Source: Citroniella saccharovorans (GTDB taxonomy: Bacteria; Bacillota; Clostridia; Tissierellales; Peptoniphilaceae). Taken from it: DNA of 64,000 nucleotides. Both the position numbers and the translations under genes were made by a program. The notes below the pieces were generated by a model, which saw only the letters and a program-made list of their open reading frames with translations, was not told where the DNA came from and ran no database searches. The stretch is taken from the NCBI RefSeq assembly GCF_035481615.1, contig NZ_JAYKOT010000003.1:310001-374000 (forward strand). The letters run 5' to 3'. Positions 53,595 to 61,902 of this stretch are shown in pieces; positions within the stretch are counted from its first letter, which is position 1; each line of letters starts with the position of its first letter.

Positions 53595-55340
53595 ATGAAA
53601 GAATTAATTCACAAGTTATATTGGGTCGCTGGAAAAGAATCTTCCAAAATTAGCAAGATGTTTTTCTTTGAAGTATTAAAAAGTATATTTGAAGGAATAT
53701 CCCTTGGAGCTACAATGTTGCTTTTACTTAAAATATTTCAAAATATATTTGAAGGAAGAAATATTACACAAGAAGACATCTATTTCGTATTTGCAATAGC
53801 TCTACTAAGTGTAGTAGGGAAAATATTATCTAGTTATATGGCTGATAGAAATAAATACATCGCAACTTACAATATGGGAGCAGAAAATAGGCTATATATA
53901 GGTGATCAGCTAAAAAAAGTGAATATGGGATATTTTAGCAGTAATCGCCTTGGAAACATTTCAGGCGGATTAACCACAGTTATAGGTGAACTTGAAACCG
54001 TAGGAGTTAATATAATAGAAACTTTATTTGTGGGAGTAATTCAAACTATAATAATGGCGATATTTATGATTCCGTTTGATATAGTTACAGGTTCTATAAT
54101 TTTAGGAACTTTATTCTTAGGAATGTTATGCAATGTTATCTTTCAAAAGAAATCAGATGAGTTGACTAAAAAATTACAAGCGTTAAAAATAAATCTAAAC
54201 GCATCTACTTTAGAGTATGTTAAAGGTATTAGTGTTATTAAATCATTTGGGAAAAGTGGTGAAATGACTAAAGAATTGGACAGAGAGATTTATAAAAATA
54301 GAAGAGGCTTTATAAATGTTGAAAAAACTGTAGCACCTGCTGCTTTGATATTTCTAATTATATTTAAATTAGGGATTTGTCTTATTATATTTTCAGCTAT
54401 TTATAGATTTTGTATAGGAGAAATTGATCACTATAAAGCTGTAATGCTTGTAGTGTCTAGTTTTATTGTTTTTTCTGGTTTTGAAATGGCTGGAAGTATG
54501 CAAAACGTTAGAGGAATAGCTATACAAAACTTGGATTCAATTGCTAAACTTAGGAATTTACCAACAATTTCAGAAGGCACAAGAACAAGCTTCGAAAAAG
54601 GAGATATAAATCTAAAGGACGTTGACTTCTCATATGACGAACAGAACTTATTTAACCGTTTAAATTTAGATATTCCAAAAGGTAAGACTACAGCAATTGT
54701 AGGTGGTTCTGGAAGTGGAAAAACAACACTTTGTAATTTGATAGCTAGATTTTGGGATGTAGATTCTGGAGAAATATTGATTGATGATAATAACATAAAA
54801 GATTTTAGGTATGACAATCTGTTATCTAATTTCACTTTTGTTTTTCAAGACGTCTATTTATTTGATGACACTATAAAAAACAACATTAAGTTCGGAAATC
54901 CAGAAGCTAGTGATGAGGAAGTTATTAATGTTGCTAAGCAAGCACAGTGTCATGAATTTATTATGAAGTTGTCAGATGGTTATGACACAGTTTTACAAGA
55001 GGGTGGTTCAAATTTATCTGGAGGAGAGCGTCAGAGAATATCTATAGCAAGAGCTATGTTAAAACCAAGCAGAATTGTTATTCTTGACGAAGCTACTTCA
55101 AGTGTAGATCCAGAAAATGAACAACAACTTATAACTGCTTTAAACAATTTGTTAAAAGATAAAACTGTAATTGTGATTGCACATAAACTTGAAACTATTA
55201 AAAATGCTGATCAAATTGTTGTTATGGATAAAGGAAATATTGAAAGTATTGGTAAACATAAAGAGCTTATGGAAAAATCACACATATACAAGAGTTTTAT
55301 TGAGAAAAGAGAAAAAGCTACTGGTTGGAAAATTGAATAA
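53595..55340 (+). CDS. ABC transporter permease/ATPase, YbtQ/IrtB-like half
   Basis: The 581-residue partner has six membrane helices (residues 20-305), Walker A GGSGSGKTT (about 373-381), signature LSGGERQR, Walker B VILDEATSSVD and H-loop AHK. It follows the first half with no gap. Both halves have full catalytic motifs, so neither site is obviously degenerate. Confidence 0.93.
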   Translation: MKELIHKLYWVAGKESSKISKMFFFEVLKSIFEGISLGATMLLLLKIFQNIFEGRNITQEDIYFVFAIALLSVVGKILSSYMADRNKYIATYNMGAENRLYIGDQLKKVNMGYFSSNRLGNISGGLTTVIGELETVGVNIIETLFVGVIQTIIMAIFMIPFDIVTGSIILGTLFLGMLCNVIFQKKSDELTKKLQALKINLNASTLEYVKGISVIKSFGKSGEMTKELDREIYKNRRGFINVEKTVAPAALIFLIIFKLGICLIIFSAIYRFCIGEIDHYKAVMLVVSSFIVFSGFEMAGSMQNVRGIAIQNLDSIAKLRNLPTISEGTRTSFEKGDINLKDVDFSYDEQNLFNRLNLDIPKGKTTAIVGGSGSGKTTLCNLIARFWDVDSGEILIDDNNIKDFRYDNLLSNFTFVFQDVYLFDDTIKNNIKFGNPEASDEEVINVAKQAQCHEFIMKLSDGYDTVLQEGGSNLSGGERQRISIARAMLKPSRIVILDEATSSVDPENEQQLITALNNLLKDKTVIVIAHKLETIKNADQIVVMDKGNIESIGKHKELMEKSHIYKSFIEKREKATGWKIE

Positions 55341-55361
55341 AATTTAATAGAGGATGATTTT

Positions 55362-56714
55362 ATGAAACAAGATATGAAAGAACAATTATTAACAAAAAGA
55401 CCCATAGATTTACTTTTTCAATTATCTGTCCCTGCTGTAATAGGAATGATAGTAATAGGTCTTTATCCACTAATGGATGGAATTTTTGCAGGAAATATTA
55501 TAGGACAAACTGCAATGACAGCTTGTGGTGTAGCTATGCCACTTACCTTTTTTAATAGTGGAGTATCTACACTCATAGGTGTAGGTTCAGCATCAGTTTT
55601 ATCAAGAGCTATAGGAAAGGGTGACCAAAAAACAGTTGATAAAATTATGGGGAATTTAATCTTTTGGGTTATCCTATTCTCATCAATTATTACAATAGGT
55701 GGAATTTTACTTGCACCACATTTTTTAGATATGGTTGGAGCAAGTGGAGAAATTAAAGAATATGGTATCAGATATTTACGAGTAATTTTCATTGGTTCTT
55801 TATTTGTAAACTTTACTCAATCAGCAAACATGGTTATGCGTGGAGAAGGATTAATGAAAAAAGCAATGCTCATTATGGGGCTAGGGGCTTTTTTAAACAT
55901 AATTCTTGATCCAATTCTAATGAAATTAATGGGAAAATACGCAATAGAAGGGGCTGCACTTGCAACTATTACAGCACAATTTGTTCAAGCGATAATAACA
56001 CTCCATTACTTCAAATATAAAAGTAAAGCAGTAAAAATAAATAAAATCAAACCTGATCAGGAAATAAAAAAAGAAATGTTTGGCGTAGGGTCATCTGCTA
56101 TGATGATGCAAATTTTATTTATGATTCAACAAACAATGCTATATAAAATGTCATTTAAATATGGCGGAGATACAAATGCTATCTTGATGGCAGCAACACT
56201 TAGAATATATGCCTTTTCATTCATTCCACTTTGGGGAATGAGTCAAGGTTTACAACCTGTAGTTGGTACAAATTTTGGAGCGAAAAAATACGACAGAGTA
56301 AAAGAAGCTATGAAAGTATTTTCTATCGGAGGATTAGTTCTTGCATCAATATTTTGGATACCAGCATTAGCATTTTCAAAGAATATTCTGTCTTTATTTG
56401 GAGTAGAAGAAAGTATTATAACTCAGGGAATAGGAAACTTTAGACTATTTTATTCTATCTTTATCCTATATGGAGTAATGGTAATGACTATAACATTCTT
56501 CCAATCAATAGGAAACGCTAAAAAAGCCGGCATAATAGTAATGCTAAGACAGTTATTTTTATTCGTACCTGCCATGATTATTTTACCAATGATATTTGGA
56601 GTTAAAGCAGTATGGTTTGCAGAACCCTTTGTAGATTTAATTATGATAATAGCTGGTGTAGTAATGATGTTTGGGGAATTAAATAGGATGGATAAAATTG
56701 GTTTGAAAAACTAA
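55362..56714 (+). CDS. MATE family efflux transporter
   Basis: The 450-residue protein has twelve membrane helices in two homologous bundles; LFQLSVPAVIGMIVIGLYPLMD-type start and GVGSASVLSRAIGKGD at about residue 66 are typical of the MATE family. It closes the AraC/ECF/ABC operon 21 bases after the second ABC half. It may export the metallophore or a toxic by-product; otherwise it is a drug/sodium antiporter. Confidence 0.93.
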   Translation: MKQDMKEQLLTKRPIDLLFQLSVPAVIGMIVIGLYPLMDGIFAGNIIGQTAMTACGVAMPLTFFNSGVSTLIGVGSASVLSRAIGKGDQKTVDKIMGNLIFWVILFSSIITIGGILLAPHFLDMVGASGEIKEYGIRYLRVIFIGSLFVNFTQSANMVMRGEGLMKKAMLIMGLGAFLNIILDPILMKLMGKYAIEGAALATITAQFVQAIITLHYFKYKSKAVKINKIKPDQEIKKEMFGVGSSAMMMQILFMIQQTMLYKMSFKYGGDTNAILMAATLRIYAFSFIPLWGMSQGLQPVVGTNFGAKKYDRVKEAMKVFSIGGLVLASIFWIPALAFSKNILSLFGVEESIITQGIGNFRLFYSIFILYGVMVMTITFFQSIGNAKKAGIIVMLRQLFLFVPAMIILPMIFGVKAVWFAEPFVDLIMIIAGVVMMFGELNRMDKIGLKN

Positions 56715-56749
56715 ATACAAATAACAATCGAAAGAGTTTCTTTCATTTT

Positions 56750-56786
56750 AGAGGATTTATGCCCAATAGCATAAGTCCTCTTTTTA
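56750..56786 (+). terminator. Terminator of the ECF/ABC/MATE operon
   Basis: AGAGGATTTATGC (56750-56762) pairs with GCATAAGTCCTCT (56769-56781), then TTTTT. Bases 56787-57013 hold no gene. Confidence 0.88.
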
Positions 56787-57013
56787 TGTTCAAATTAATC
56801 ATTAAAATTCAAAAATACTATAAAAAAATAAAAATTCTGGTTACCAAAGAGGACAAATTTCACTTTATAAAGTGAGGGGTGTTTTATCATCTTTTTATAA
56901 AAATCCAAATACTTTGAAGTGTGAAGATTCTTGAAGTTGCTTAGGTGAGATTAGAATTTTTCAAATTTAATTCACTTATCAAGGTAAAAAAATAACTTAC
57001 ATAGGAGGTTAAA

Positions 57014-57151
57014 ATGCAAGCAATAAAGATTTATAGCATGAGAGTTGCTATGTTATGTAGACTTTATGATCTTAAATTAATTAATGATAAGGAATATACA
57101 AAAATAAAAAATAGAATAGAAAATGATTATAAGAAGAGAGATAGAAAGTAG
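57014..57151 (+). CDS. Small SHOCT-like protein upstream of recombinase (45 residues)
   Basis: ATG 57014 has TAGGAGG 5 bases upstream. The peptide (IYSMRVAMLCRLYDLKLIND, then KEYTKIKNRIENDYKK) has the short helix pattern of SHOCT-type proteins that often precede serine recombinases of this family. It may be an excision accessory factor; unproven. Confidence 0.65.
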   Translation: MQAIKIYSMRVAMLCRLYDLKLINDKEYTKIKNRIENDYKKRDRK

Positions 57152-57206
57152 TTAATCTTGTGATATAATAACACTGTAGAAAGATACAAAATGGGAAGGA
57201 GGTAAA

Positions 57207-58982
57207 ATGAATACTAAAGTAAAATTAATAAAAGCTTCAAATTCAGGAGCAAGAAATAGAAATGCACTACATTTAGATTTAAAACGTGTTGCAGCATATT
57301 GTCGAGTAAGTACAGATAGTAAAGACCAACTTGAATCATATAAATCGCAAGTTGAGTATTACACAAATCTAATAAAAAATAATAAGAACTGGACTTTGGC
57401 TGGTATATACGCAGATGAAGCAACAACAGGAACAACTGCTAGTAAAAGAGCTGATTTCATGAGACTAATTAGTGATTGTCAAAATGGAGATATAGACATG
57501 ATAATTACTAAATCTATATCAAGATTTGCTAGAAATACATTAGATACTTTGAAATATGTAAGGCTTCTAAAGGAAAATAACGTTGGTGTAGTATTTGAAG
57601 AAGAAAATATAGATACTTTGACAATGGATGGAGAGCTACTATTAACAATATTAAGTTCAGTAGCTCAACAAGAAGTAGAAAATACCTCAGCCCATGTGAA
57701 AAAAGGACTGAAAATGAAAATGGAAAAAGGGGAACTTATTGGTTTTCAAGGTTGCCTTGGATACGACTATGATCCTACAACAAAAAGTATCTCTATAAAT
57801 GAAGAAGAAGCTAAAATTGTCAGATACATCTTTAAAAGATATTTAGAGGGCAATGGTGGCTCAGTCATTGGTAGAGAACTAGAAGAGCAAGGATATCTTA
57901 CTCCTAGAGGTAAAACAAAATGGTCTGATACTACAGTGTTAGGAATAATTAAAAATGAAAAGTATATTGGAGATATACTAATGGGAAAAACTTTTACAGT
58001 TGATCCCATAACAAAAAGAAGACTAGCAAACTTTGGTGAATCTGATAAATACCACATTGAAAATCATCACGAGCCAATTATATCAAAAGAAGATTTTGAA
58101 AAGGCACAGGAGATTAGACTCAGGAGAGCACAAAACAGAAACACTATTGCTAACAAGGATAGAAAAAGAGAGAAACTATCAAGGCAATACGCTTTTTCAA
58201 GTATGCTGGAATGTGGATTTTGTGGAGAAATACTGTCAAGAAGAACTTGGCACACAAGTTCAATTTATAAAAAAATTAACTGGCAATGTGTAAAGTCAAC
58301 AAAAAAAGGTAAAAAATATTGCCCTCATTCAAAGGGAATACAAGAAGCAGCAATAGAAAAAGCATTTGTTGAAAGCTATAGGCAATTATGCCATGCAGAT
58401 TCAACAGTAATAGATGACTTTTTAAAGATTGTTGAAGAAGAAATAAATGATAATACATTAGTCAAGGATCTGAAAAAGATAGAAAATCATTTAAATAGAA
58501 TCATTAGTCAAGAAAGAAAGTTAGTTGATCTTCATTTAGAAGATAGCATAGATGAAGAAGTTTATTCTAAAAAGTATAAAAAACTGACAAAGCAAAAAGA
58601 AGAATTACTTGATGAAAAGAAAACACTAGAGCTAACTATCAAAGATGAAAACTCCATTAAAGAAAGACTAAAGCAATTTAAAAAGGTCTTAGAAAACAAA
58701 GAAATTATAGAGGAATTTAATAGAACAGTATTTGAAAGCATAGTTGATAAAGTCGTGGTTGGCAGAATCGACAAAGACGGAACCGTTCATCCTTATGACT
58801 TAACATTCTATTTCAAAACAGGGGCTAAAGATAGTCAAAATTCTAATAACTTTAAAGATAAAAGAAAAAATGCCAAAGGCAATGACATTAATAAACTGTG
58901 CTCCCGCAAGAATGCCGAGGATAAAAAATTATGTTCCCAAGCAAAAGACAACGCACGTGGAGACTGTCTGTTTGATGTATAG
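57207..58982 (+). CDS. Large serine recombinase of the rlmD-integrated element
   Basis: The 591-residue protein has catalytic S35 (AAYCRVSTDSKDQ), SISRFARNTLDTL, the recombinase domain (LGYDYDPTTKSISINEEEA from about residue 183), a zinc ribbon (CGFCGEIL ... CPH, about residues 336-374) and a coiled coil (410-490). Its last codons cross the right repeat: codon 586 ends at base 58964, and the final CLFDV is encoded by chromosomal DNA. In the excised circle the frame would instead end GSTFVQT. It is the likely integrase of the whole element. Confidence 0.95.
   Translation: MNTKVKLIKASNSGARNRNALHLDLKRVAAYCRVSTDSKDQLESYKSQVEYYTNLIKNNKNWTLAGIYADEATTGTTASKRADFMRLISDCQNGDIDMIITKSISRFARNTLDTLKYVRLLKENNVGVVFEEENIDTLTMDGELLLTILSSVAQQEVENTSAHVKKGLKMKMEKGELIGFQGCLGYDYDPTTKSISINEEEAKIVRYIFKRYLEGNGGSVIGRELEEQGYLTPRGKTKWSDTTVLGIIKNEKYIGDILMGKTFTVDPITKRRLANFGESDKYHIENHHEPIISKEDFEKAQEIRLRRAQNRNTIANKDRKREKLSRQYAFSSMLECGFCGEILSRRTWHTSSIYKKINWQCVKSTKKGKKYCPHSKGIQEAAIEKAFVESYRQLCHADSTVIDDFLKIVEEEINDNTLVKDLKKIENHLNRIISQERKLVDLHLEDSIDEEVYSKKYKKLTKQKEELLDEKKTLELTIKDENSIKERLKQFKKVLENKEIIEEFNRTVFESIVDKVVVGRIDKDGTVHPYDLTFYFKTGAKDSQNSNNFKDKRKNAKGNDINKLCSRKNAEDKKLCSQAKDNARGDCLFDV
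58953..58964. repeat. attR, right 12-bp direct repeat
   Basis: Identical to 24432-24443. Here the repeat overlaps the recombinase 3' end and the displaced rlmD tail. Confidence 0.88.
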
Positions 58983-58992
58983 AATTAAGTAA
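58954..58992 (+). pseudogene. Displaced original 3' end of rlmD
   Basis: Read in the rlmD frame the bases give HVETVCLMYRIK and TAA (58990-58992), a normal RlmD C-terminus. Joined to codon 416 at 24432 this restores a gene of about 428 codons. Confidence 0.85.
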
Positions 58993-59091
58993 TTAAGTGT
59001 AAAAGGATATTTATTATCAATCTTTAGATTTTTATATTGGCCATCTCTAAAAACCTGTTCCAACAAGCGCTTCTTTGATGTACAGGGCATA

Positions 59092-59416
59092 TGAAGACGA
59101 TTAATTTTTTAGCTGAGAGCAATCACATAAAGAAGCTTGAACAGCTTAAAGACAGCCTGGTACGTCTGAATGAATCGGTGGAGTGGGAAGGGATGTTGAA
59201 AACAGAATCATGAAACTGGCAGTGAGGAATAGACCGCTAAGCGCAGAGCAGCAGGAAAGCAATCGACAGCGAAGCAAAATCCGCTGTCGGGTAGAGCATG
59301 TGTTTGGCGTGCGGTGCATGCCTTGTATAAGTCTACTCAAAATGAAGAAGAATGTGGTAAACAGCGATAAAAACAGCATAAACAGAGAATTGGAAAGCTC
59401 TTTTTTATGCAACTAA
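59092..59416 (+). pseudogene. IS5-family transposase, internally deleted remnant
   Basis: The first part reads IKKLEQLKDSLVRLNESVEW, an IS5 N-terminus; the second, in another frame, reads PLSAEQQESNRQRSKIRCRV then EHVFG, the C-terminal RxxVEHxFG block. The DDE core is missing. GC is higher than around it. Bases 58993-59091 and 59417-59571 show nothing recognisable. Confidence 0.75.
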
Positions 59417-59571
59417 GTAGTTTTTGCCGAAGTATTTCCTCATTGAGAGAGAAAAAAAGGTTTTATAGAGGTTGCCAATAGAAAGTGACAAAAAACTTGA
59501 CAAAACAGCTTTACAAGTCCCACTTGCCAAATCTATTGTAAAGTTATATACTTAAATAAAAGAGGAATGGA

Positions 59572-59787
59572 ATGAAAAATAAAATAAAAGAACTTAGGAA
59601 ATAAAAAGGAATTACGCAAGCAAAGCTTGTCGAAAATATGGATATTTCAAGGCAATATATAAGTTTGCTTGAAAAAAATGAAATAGAACCATCAATGAAA
59701 GTTGCAAATGAAATAGCAAGAGAACTTGGGACTTGTATTTATTTGGTTTTCGACTTGGATGGAATAGGAACGTATAAGTGTCGTTAG
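59572..59787 (+). pseudogene. XRE regulator with premature stop
   Basis: ATG 59572 behind AGAGGAA gives MKNKIKELRK, then TAA (59602-59604), and continues in frame as GITQAKLVENMDISRQYISL, a clear helix-turn-helix, to TAG 59785-59787. One base change would restore a 71-residue regulator. Confidence 0.8.
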
Positions 59788-60142
59788 AATAATGCAACAG
59801 TATGTAGGTTCTGGTGGTAGGACTTATAGTGATTTATAAAATGGCTTAGACAATTATTTTAATGCGAGAAATGTTAACAATAGTGCAAACGCCATAACTA
59901 GTTTAAGCTTTTCGAGAGTAAAGACTCAAATAAATAAGAGTAGACCGATTATGATTGGAACGACTAATCATCCTAAATTTGGTGAACATTGGATTATTAG
60001 GTGTGGATATTTTACTAGCACTGTTGATGGTAATTATGTAATTGTAAATAATGGATGGGGAAATAATAATGTTTGGATTGAACCAAGCACTACCTATTTA
60101 GACGGAACAATCCATTTACTAATTAAATTGGGAGCGGTGGTT
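59788..60142 (+). pseudogene. Papain-like (C39/C47-type) peptidase tail
   Basis: The frame reads QYVGSGGRTYSDL, TAA (59837-59839), then a segment containing SRPIMIGTTNHPKFGEHWI and NYVIVNNGWGNNNVW. The GEHWI histidine and the NNGWG asparagine are the catalytic-type pair of bacterial papain-fold peptidases. The N-terminal half with the cysteine is missing. It runs in frame into the next gene. Confidence 0.6.
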
Positions 60143-60631
60143 ATGAAAAAGATATTTTATTTAATTGCTTTAATTGTACCCTTTGTACTTTTAGTGGGCT
60201 CTGCCTCAAATAATGCCGCACAGCGAGCAGCAAAAATAGATGACAGTATTCCTTATCTTTCTAATCTCGTCTTTTCTATCGGTGGATACTTTGATGGGCA
60301 TGTAACGACAACCATCACATTTTATGATGAGTGCATGAAAGTTAAAAAAGAACATCCATACGATAAGGAATCCGTCGAGGAACAGACGGTTGATTATCCA
60401 GATAGCAAAGAAAGCTTTATGCAGGCACTGCAAGATTTGCACTTCGGGAAATGGAAATCACGGTATGACAACCCCGAGGTTCAAGATGGTACACAGTGGA
60501 GTCTGGAACTTCATTTTTCGAATGGACAAAGGACGGTTAGCTTTAGTGGTTCCAATGCCTATCCTGATAATTTTGACGACTTTTGTAGCCTGATTGGCGA
60601 AAGAAGCGATGGAGAAACAGCGGATAAATAA
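60143..60631 (+). CDS. Secretion-signal-like leader fused to an unknown soluble domain
   Basis: ATG 60143 starts a hydrophobic leader (KKIFYLIALIVPFVLLVGSA) and then an acidic domain of about 140 residues (from about DDSIPYLSNLVFSIGGYFDG to GERSDGETADK) that I cannot assign. Base composition jumps from AT-rich to near 45% GC around 60190, just after the leader, so leader and body probably have different origins. The frame also runs open upstream into the peptidase remnant. It overlaps the next gene by 23 bases. Confidence 0.5.
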   Translation: MKKIFYLIALIVPFVLLVGSASNNAAQRAAKIDDSIPYLSNLVFSIGGYFDGHVTTTITFYDECMKVKKEHPYDKESVEEQTVDYPDSKESFMQALQDLHFGKWKSRYDNPEVQDGTQWSLELHFSNGQRTVSFSGSNAYPDNFDDFCSLIGERSDGETADK

Positions 60632-61661
60632 TTCCCTATCTGAAATACATCAAACGCTGTTTTTACATTACGGCGACCTCCAATGGTGGCTGGCAAAGAC
60701 ACCTTATGAAGTGATGAACGGAGCTATTCTCACGCAAAATACGGCAGGGACGAATGCAGAAAAGGCCATCGGACAATTCGAGGACGACATGACGCCGGAA
60801 CGCATTCATCATCTGCCATTGGAGAAGCTTCAAGACCTCATCCGCCAGTCAGGCATCTATAAACAAAAATTGCAGTATCTTAAAGTCTTAACCGAGTGGT
60901 TTATGAGCTACGACTGCGATGTGAAACGGATTCAAAATCTTCCTTTAAGCGATGTCCGTAAGGATCTGTTAGGTGTTCATGGCGTGGGCAACGAGACGGC
61001 AGATTCCGTTCTGCTCTATGCCTTCCATTTTCCAACCTTTGTCGTCGATGCTTATACCATGCGGCTTTTCAAACGTTATCCACTTGATGCGGGGAAAATC
61101 TTAATCGATGGCAAAGATATAAAAGAAATATCAACAGAATCCCTTTTTGACAAGGTGTCCATTGTTTTCCAAAATGTAGTTTTCTTTAATCAAAGTGTTA
61201 TGGAAAATATTAGACTTGGAAAGCAAGATGCAAGTGACGAAAAAGTAAAAAGAGCTGCAGAGCTTGCCAATTGTATGGACTTCATCGAGAATATGCCGAA
61301 TGGTTACGATACAGTTATTGGTGAGAACGGAGCTGAGTTATCAGGCGGAGAAAGACAAAGATTATCAATAGCCAGAGCCTTCTTAAAAAATGCACCGATA
61401 TTGATCTTAGATGAGATAGCAGCAAGCCTTGATGTTGAAAACGAGAAAAAAATTCAGGAGTCTTTAAATAATTTAATGAAAGATAAAACTGTTGTCATCA
61501 TTTCACACAGAATGAAATCTATAGAAAATGCAGATAAGATAATAGTTCTTGAAAATGGAAAAGTAGAAAGTGAGGGCAAACATAGAGAGCTTTTACAAAA
61601 ATCAAAAGTTTACAAGAACTTAATAGAAAAAACAAAAATAGCAGAAGAGTTTATTTATTAG
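60609..61661 (+). CDS. Chimera: HhH-GPD DNA glycosylase domain fused to ABC ATPase half
   Basis: Residues 1-157 (GC near 48%) are an endonuclease III-like domain: TPYEVMNGAILTQNT, the hairpin GVHGVGNETADSVLLYA and catalytic aspartate in FVVDAYT; the C-terminal iron-sulfur loop is lost. From about base 61082 the AT-rich sequence is the second half of an ABC exporter ATPase: AGKILIDGKDIKEIS, Q-loop VFQNV, signature LSGGERQR, Walker B LILDEIAAS and H-loop SHR; Walker A is missing. The join is in frame. ATG 60609 is chosen over the TTG at 60594. Neither half looks able to work normally. Confidence 0.7.
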   Translation: MEKQRINNSLSEIHQTLFLHYGDLQWWLAKTPYEVMNGAILTQNTAGTNAEKAIGQFEDDMTPERIHHLPLEKLQDLIRQSGIYKQKLQYLKVLTEWFMSYDCDVKRIQNLPLSDVRKDLLGVHGVGNETADSVLLYAFHFPTFVVDAYTMRLFKRYPLDAGKILIDGKDIKEISTESLFDKVSIVFQNVVFFNQSVMENIRLGKQDASDEKVKRAAELANCMDFIENMPNGYDTVIGENGAELSGGERQRLSIARAFLKNAPILILDEIAASLDVENEKKIQESLNNLMKDKTVVIISHRMKSIENADKIIVLENGKVESEGKHRELLQKSKVYKNLIEKTKIAEEFIY

Positions 61662-61810
61662 GAGGACAGAAGCAAAGCCTTGCAATAGTATCTCTTATGT
61701 GCAAGGATTCTCCGTTTGTCTATTTCGAAGAACCTGCAAGTGGTATGGATTATTTCAATATGATAAAAATTGGCAGTCTTGTACTGCCTTTATTTTTTTA
61801 TTTAGTTTAA
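61655..61810 (+). pseudogene. ECF-type ATPase fragment
   Basis: A frame without start reads LLGGQKQSLAIVSLMCKDSP, then FEEPASGMDY: signature and Walker B of an ECF-type ATPase, with the Walker B aspartate changed to glutamate. It is cut by the terminator-promoter module at 61770. Confidence 0.6.
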
Positions 61811-61857
61811 CTCAGCAAATCATATAATTGAAAGGAATCTGTGTTATATGCTATAAT
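61770..61857 (+). repeat. Terminator-promoter module, copy B
   Basis: Related to 41992-42079. GGCAG..CTGCC hairpin with T-run, then TTGAAA (61828-61833) and TATAAT (61852-61857), 18-base spacer. It drives the DUF6796-like gene. Confidence 0.85.
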
Positions 61858-61902
61858 AATATTGATAATAAATATCATTTAATATAAAAAGGAGTTAGAC
61901 TT

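Larger units (their letters stand above)
24432..58964. mobile_element. Composite integrative mobilizable element inserted in rlmD (about 34.5 kb)
   Basis: The boundaries are the 12-bp direct repeats at 24432-24443 and 58953-58964. The right-end recombinase at 57207 runs into the right repeat. Inside are two relaxase genes (32650 plus strand, 45949 minus strand), MobC, PcfB, a replisome organizer remnant and a second large serine recombinase (38489). No VirB4, VirD4/TcpA or other conjugation-channel genes are present, so it can at most be mobilised by a helper. The many truncated genes and internal duplications indicate that two or more smaller elements merged. Base 58953 minus 24432 gives a unit of 34,521 bp. 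Confidence 0.87.

Noticed and set aside
58033..58293. Second plus-strand frame inside the recombinase gene
   Set aside because: It lies out of frame within the zinc-ribbon region of a clear recombinase and has no start signals.
59092..59416. Active insertion sequence
   Set aside because: The catalytic DDE core is deleted, the frames do not join and no clear terminal inverted repeats were found.
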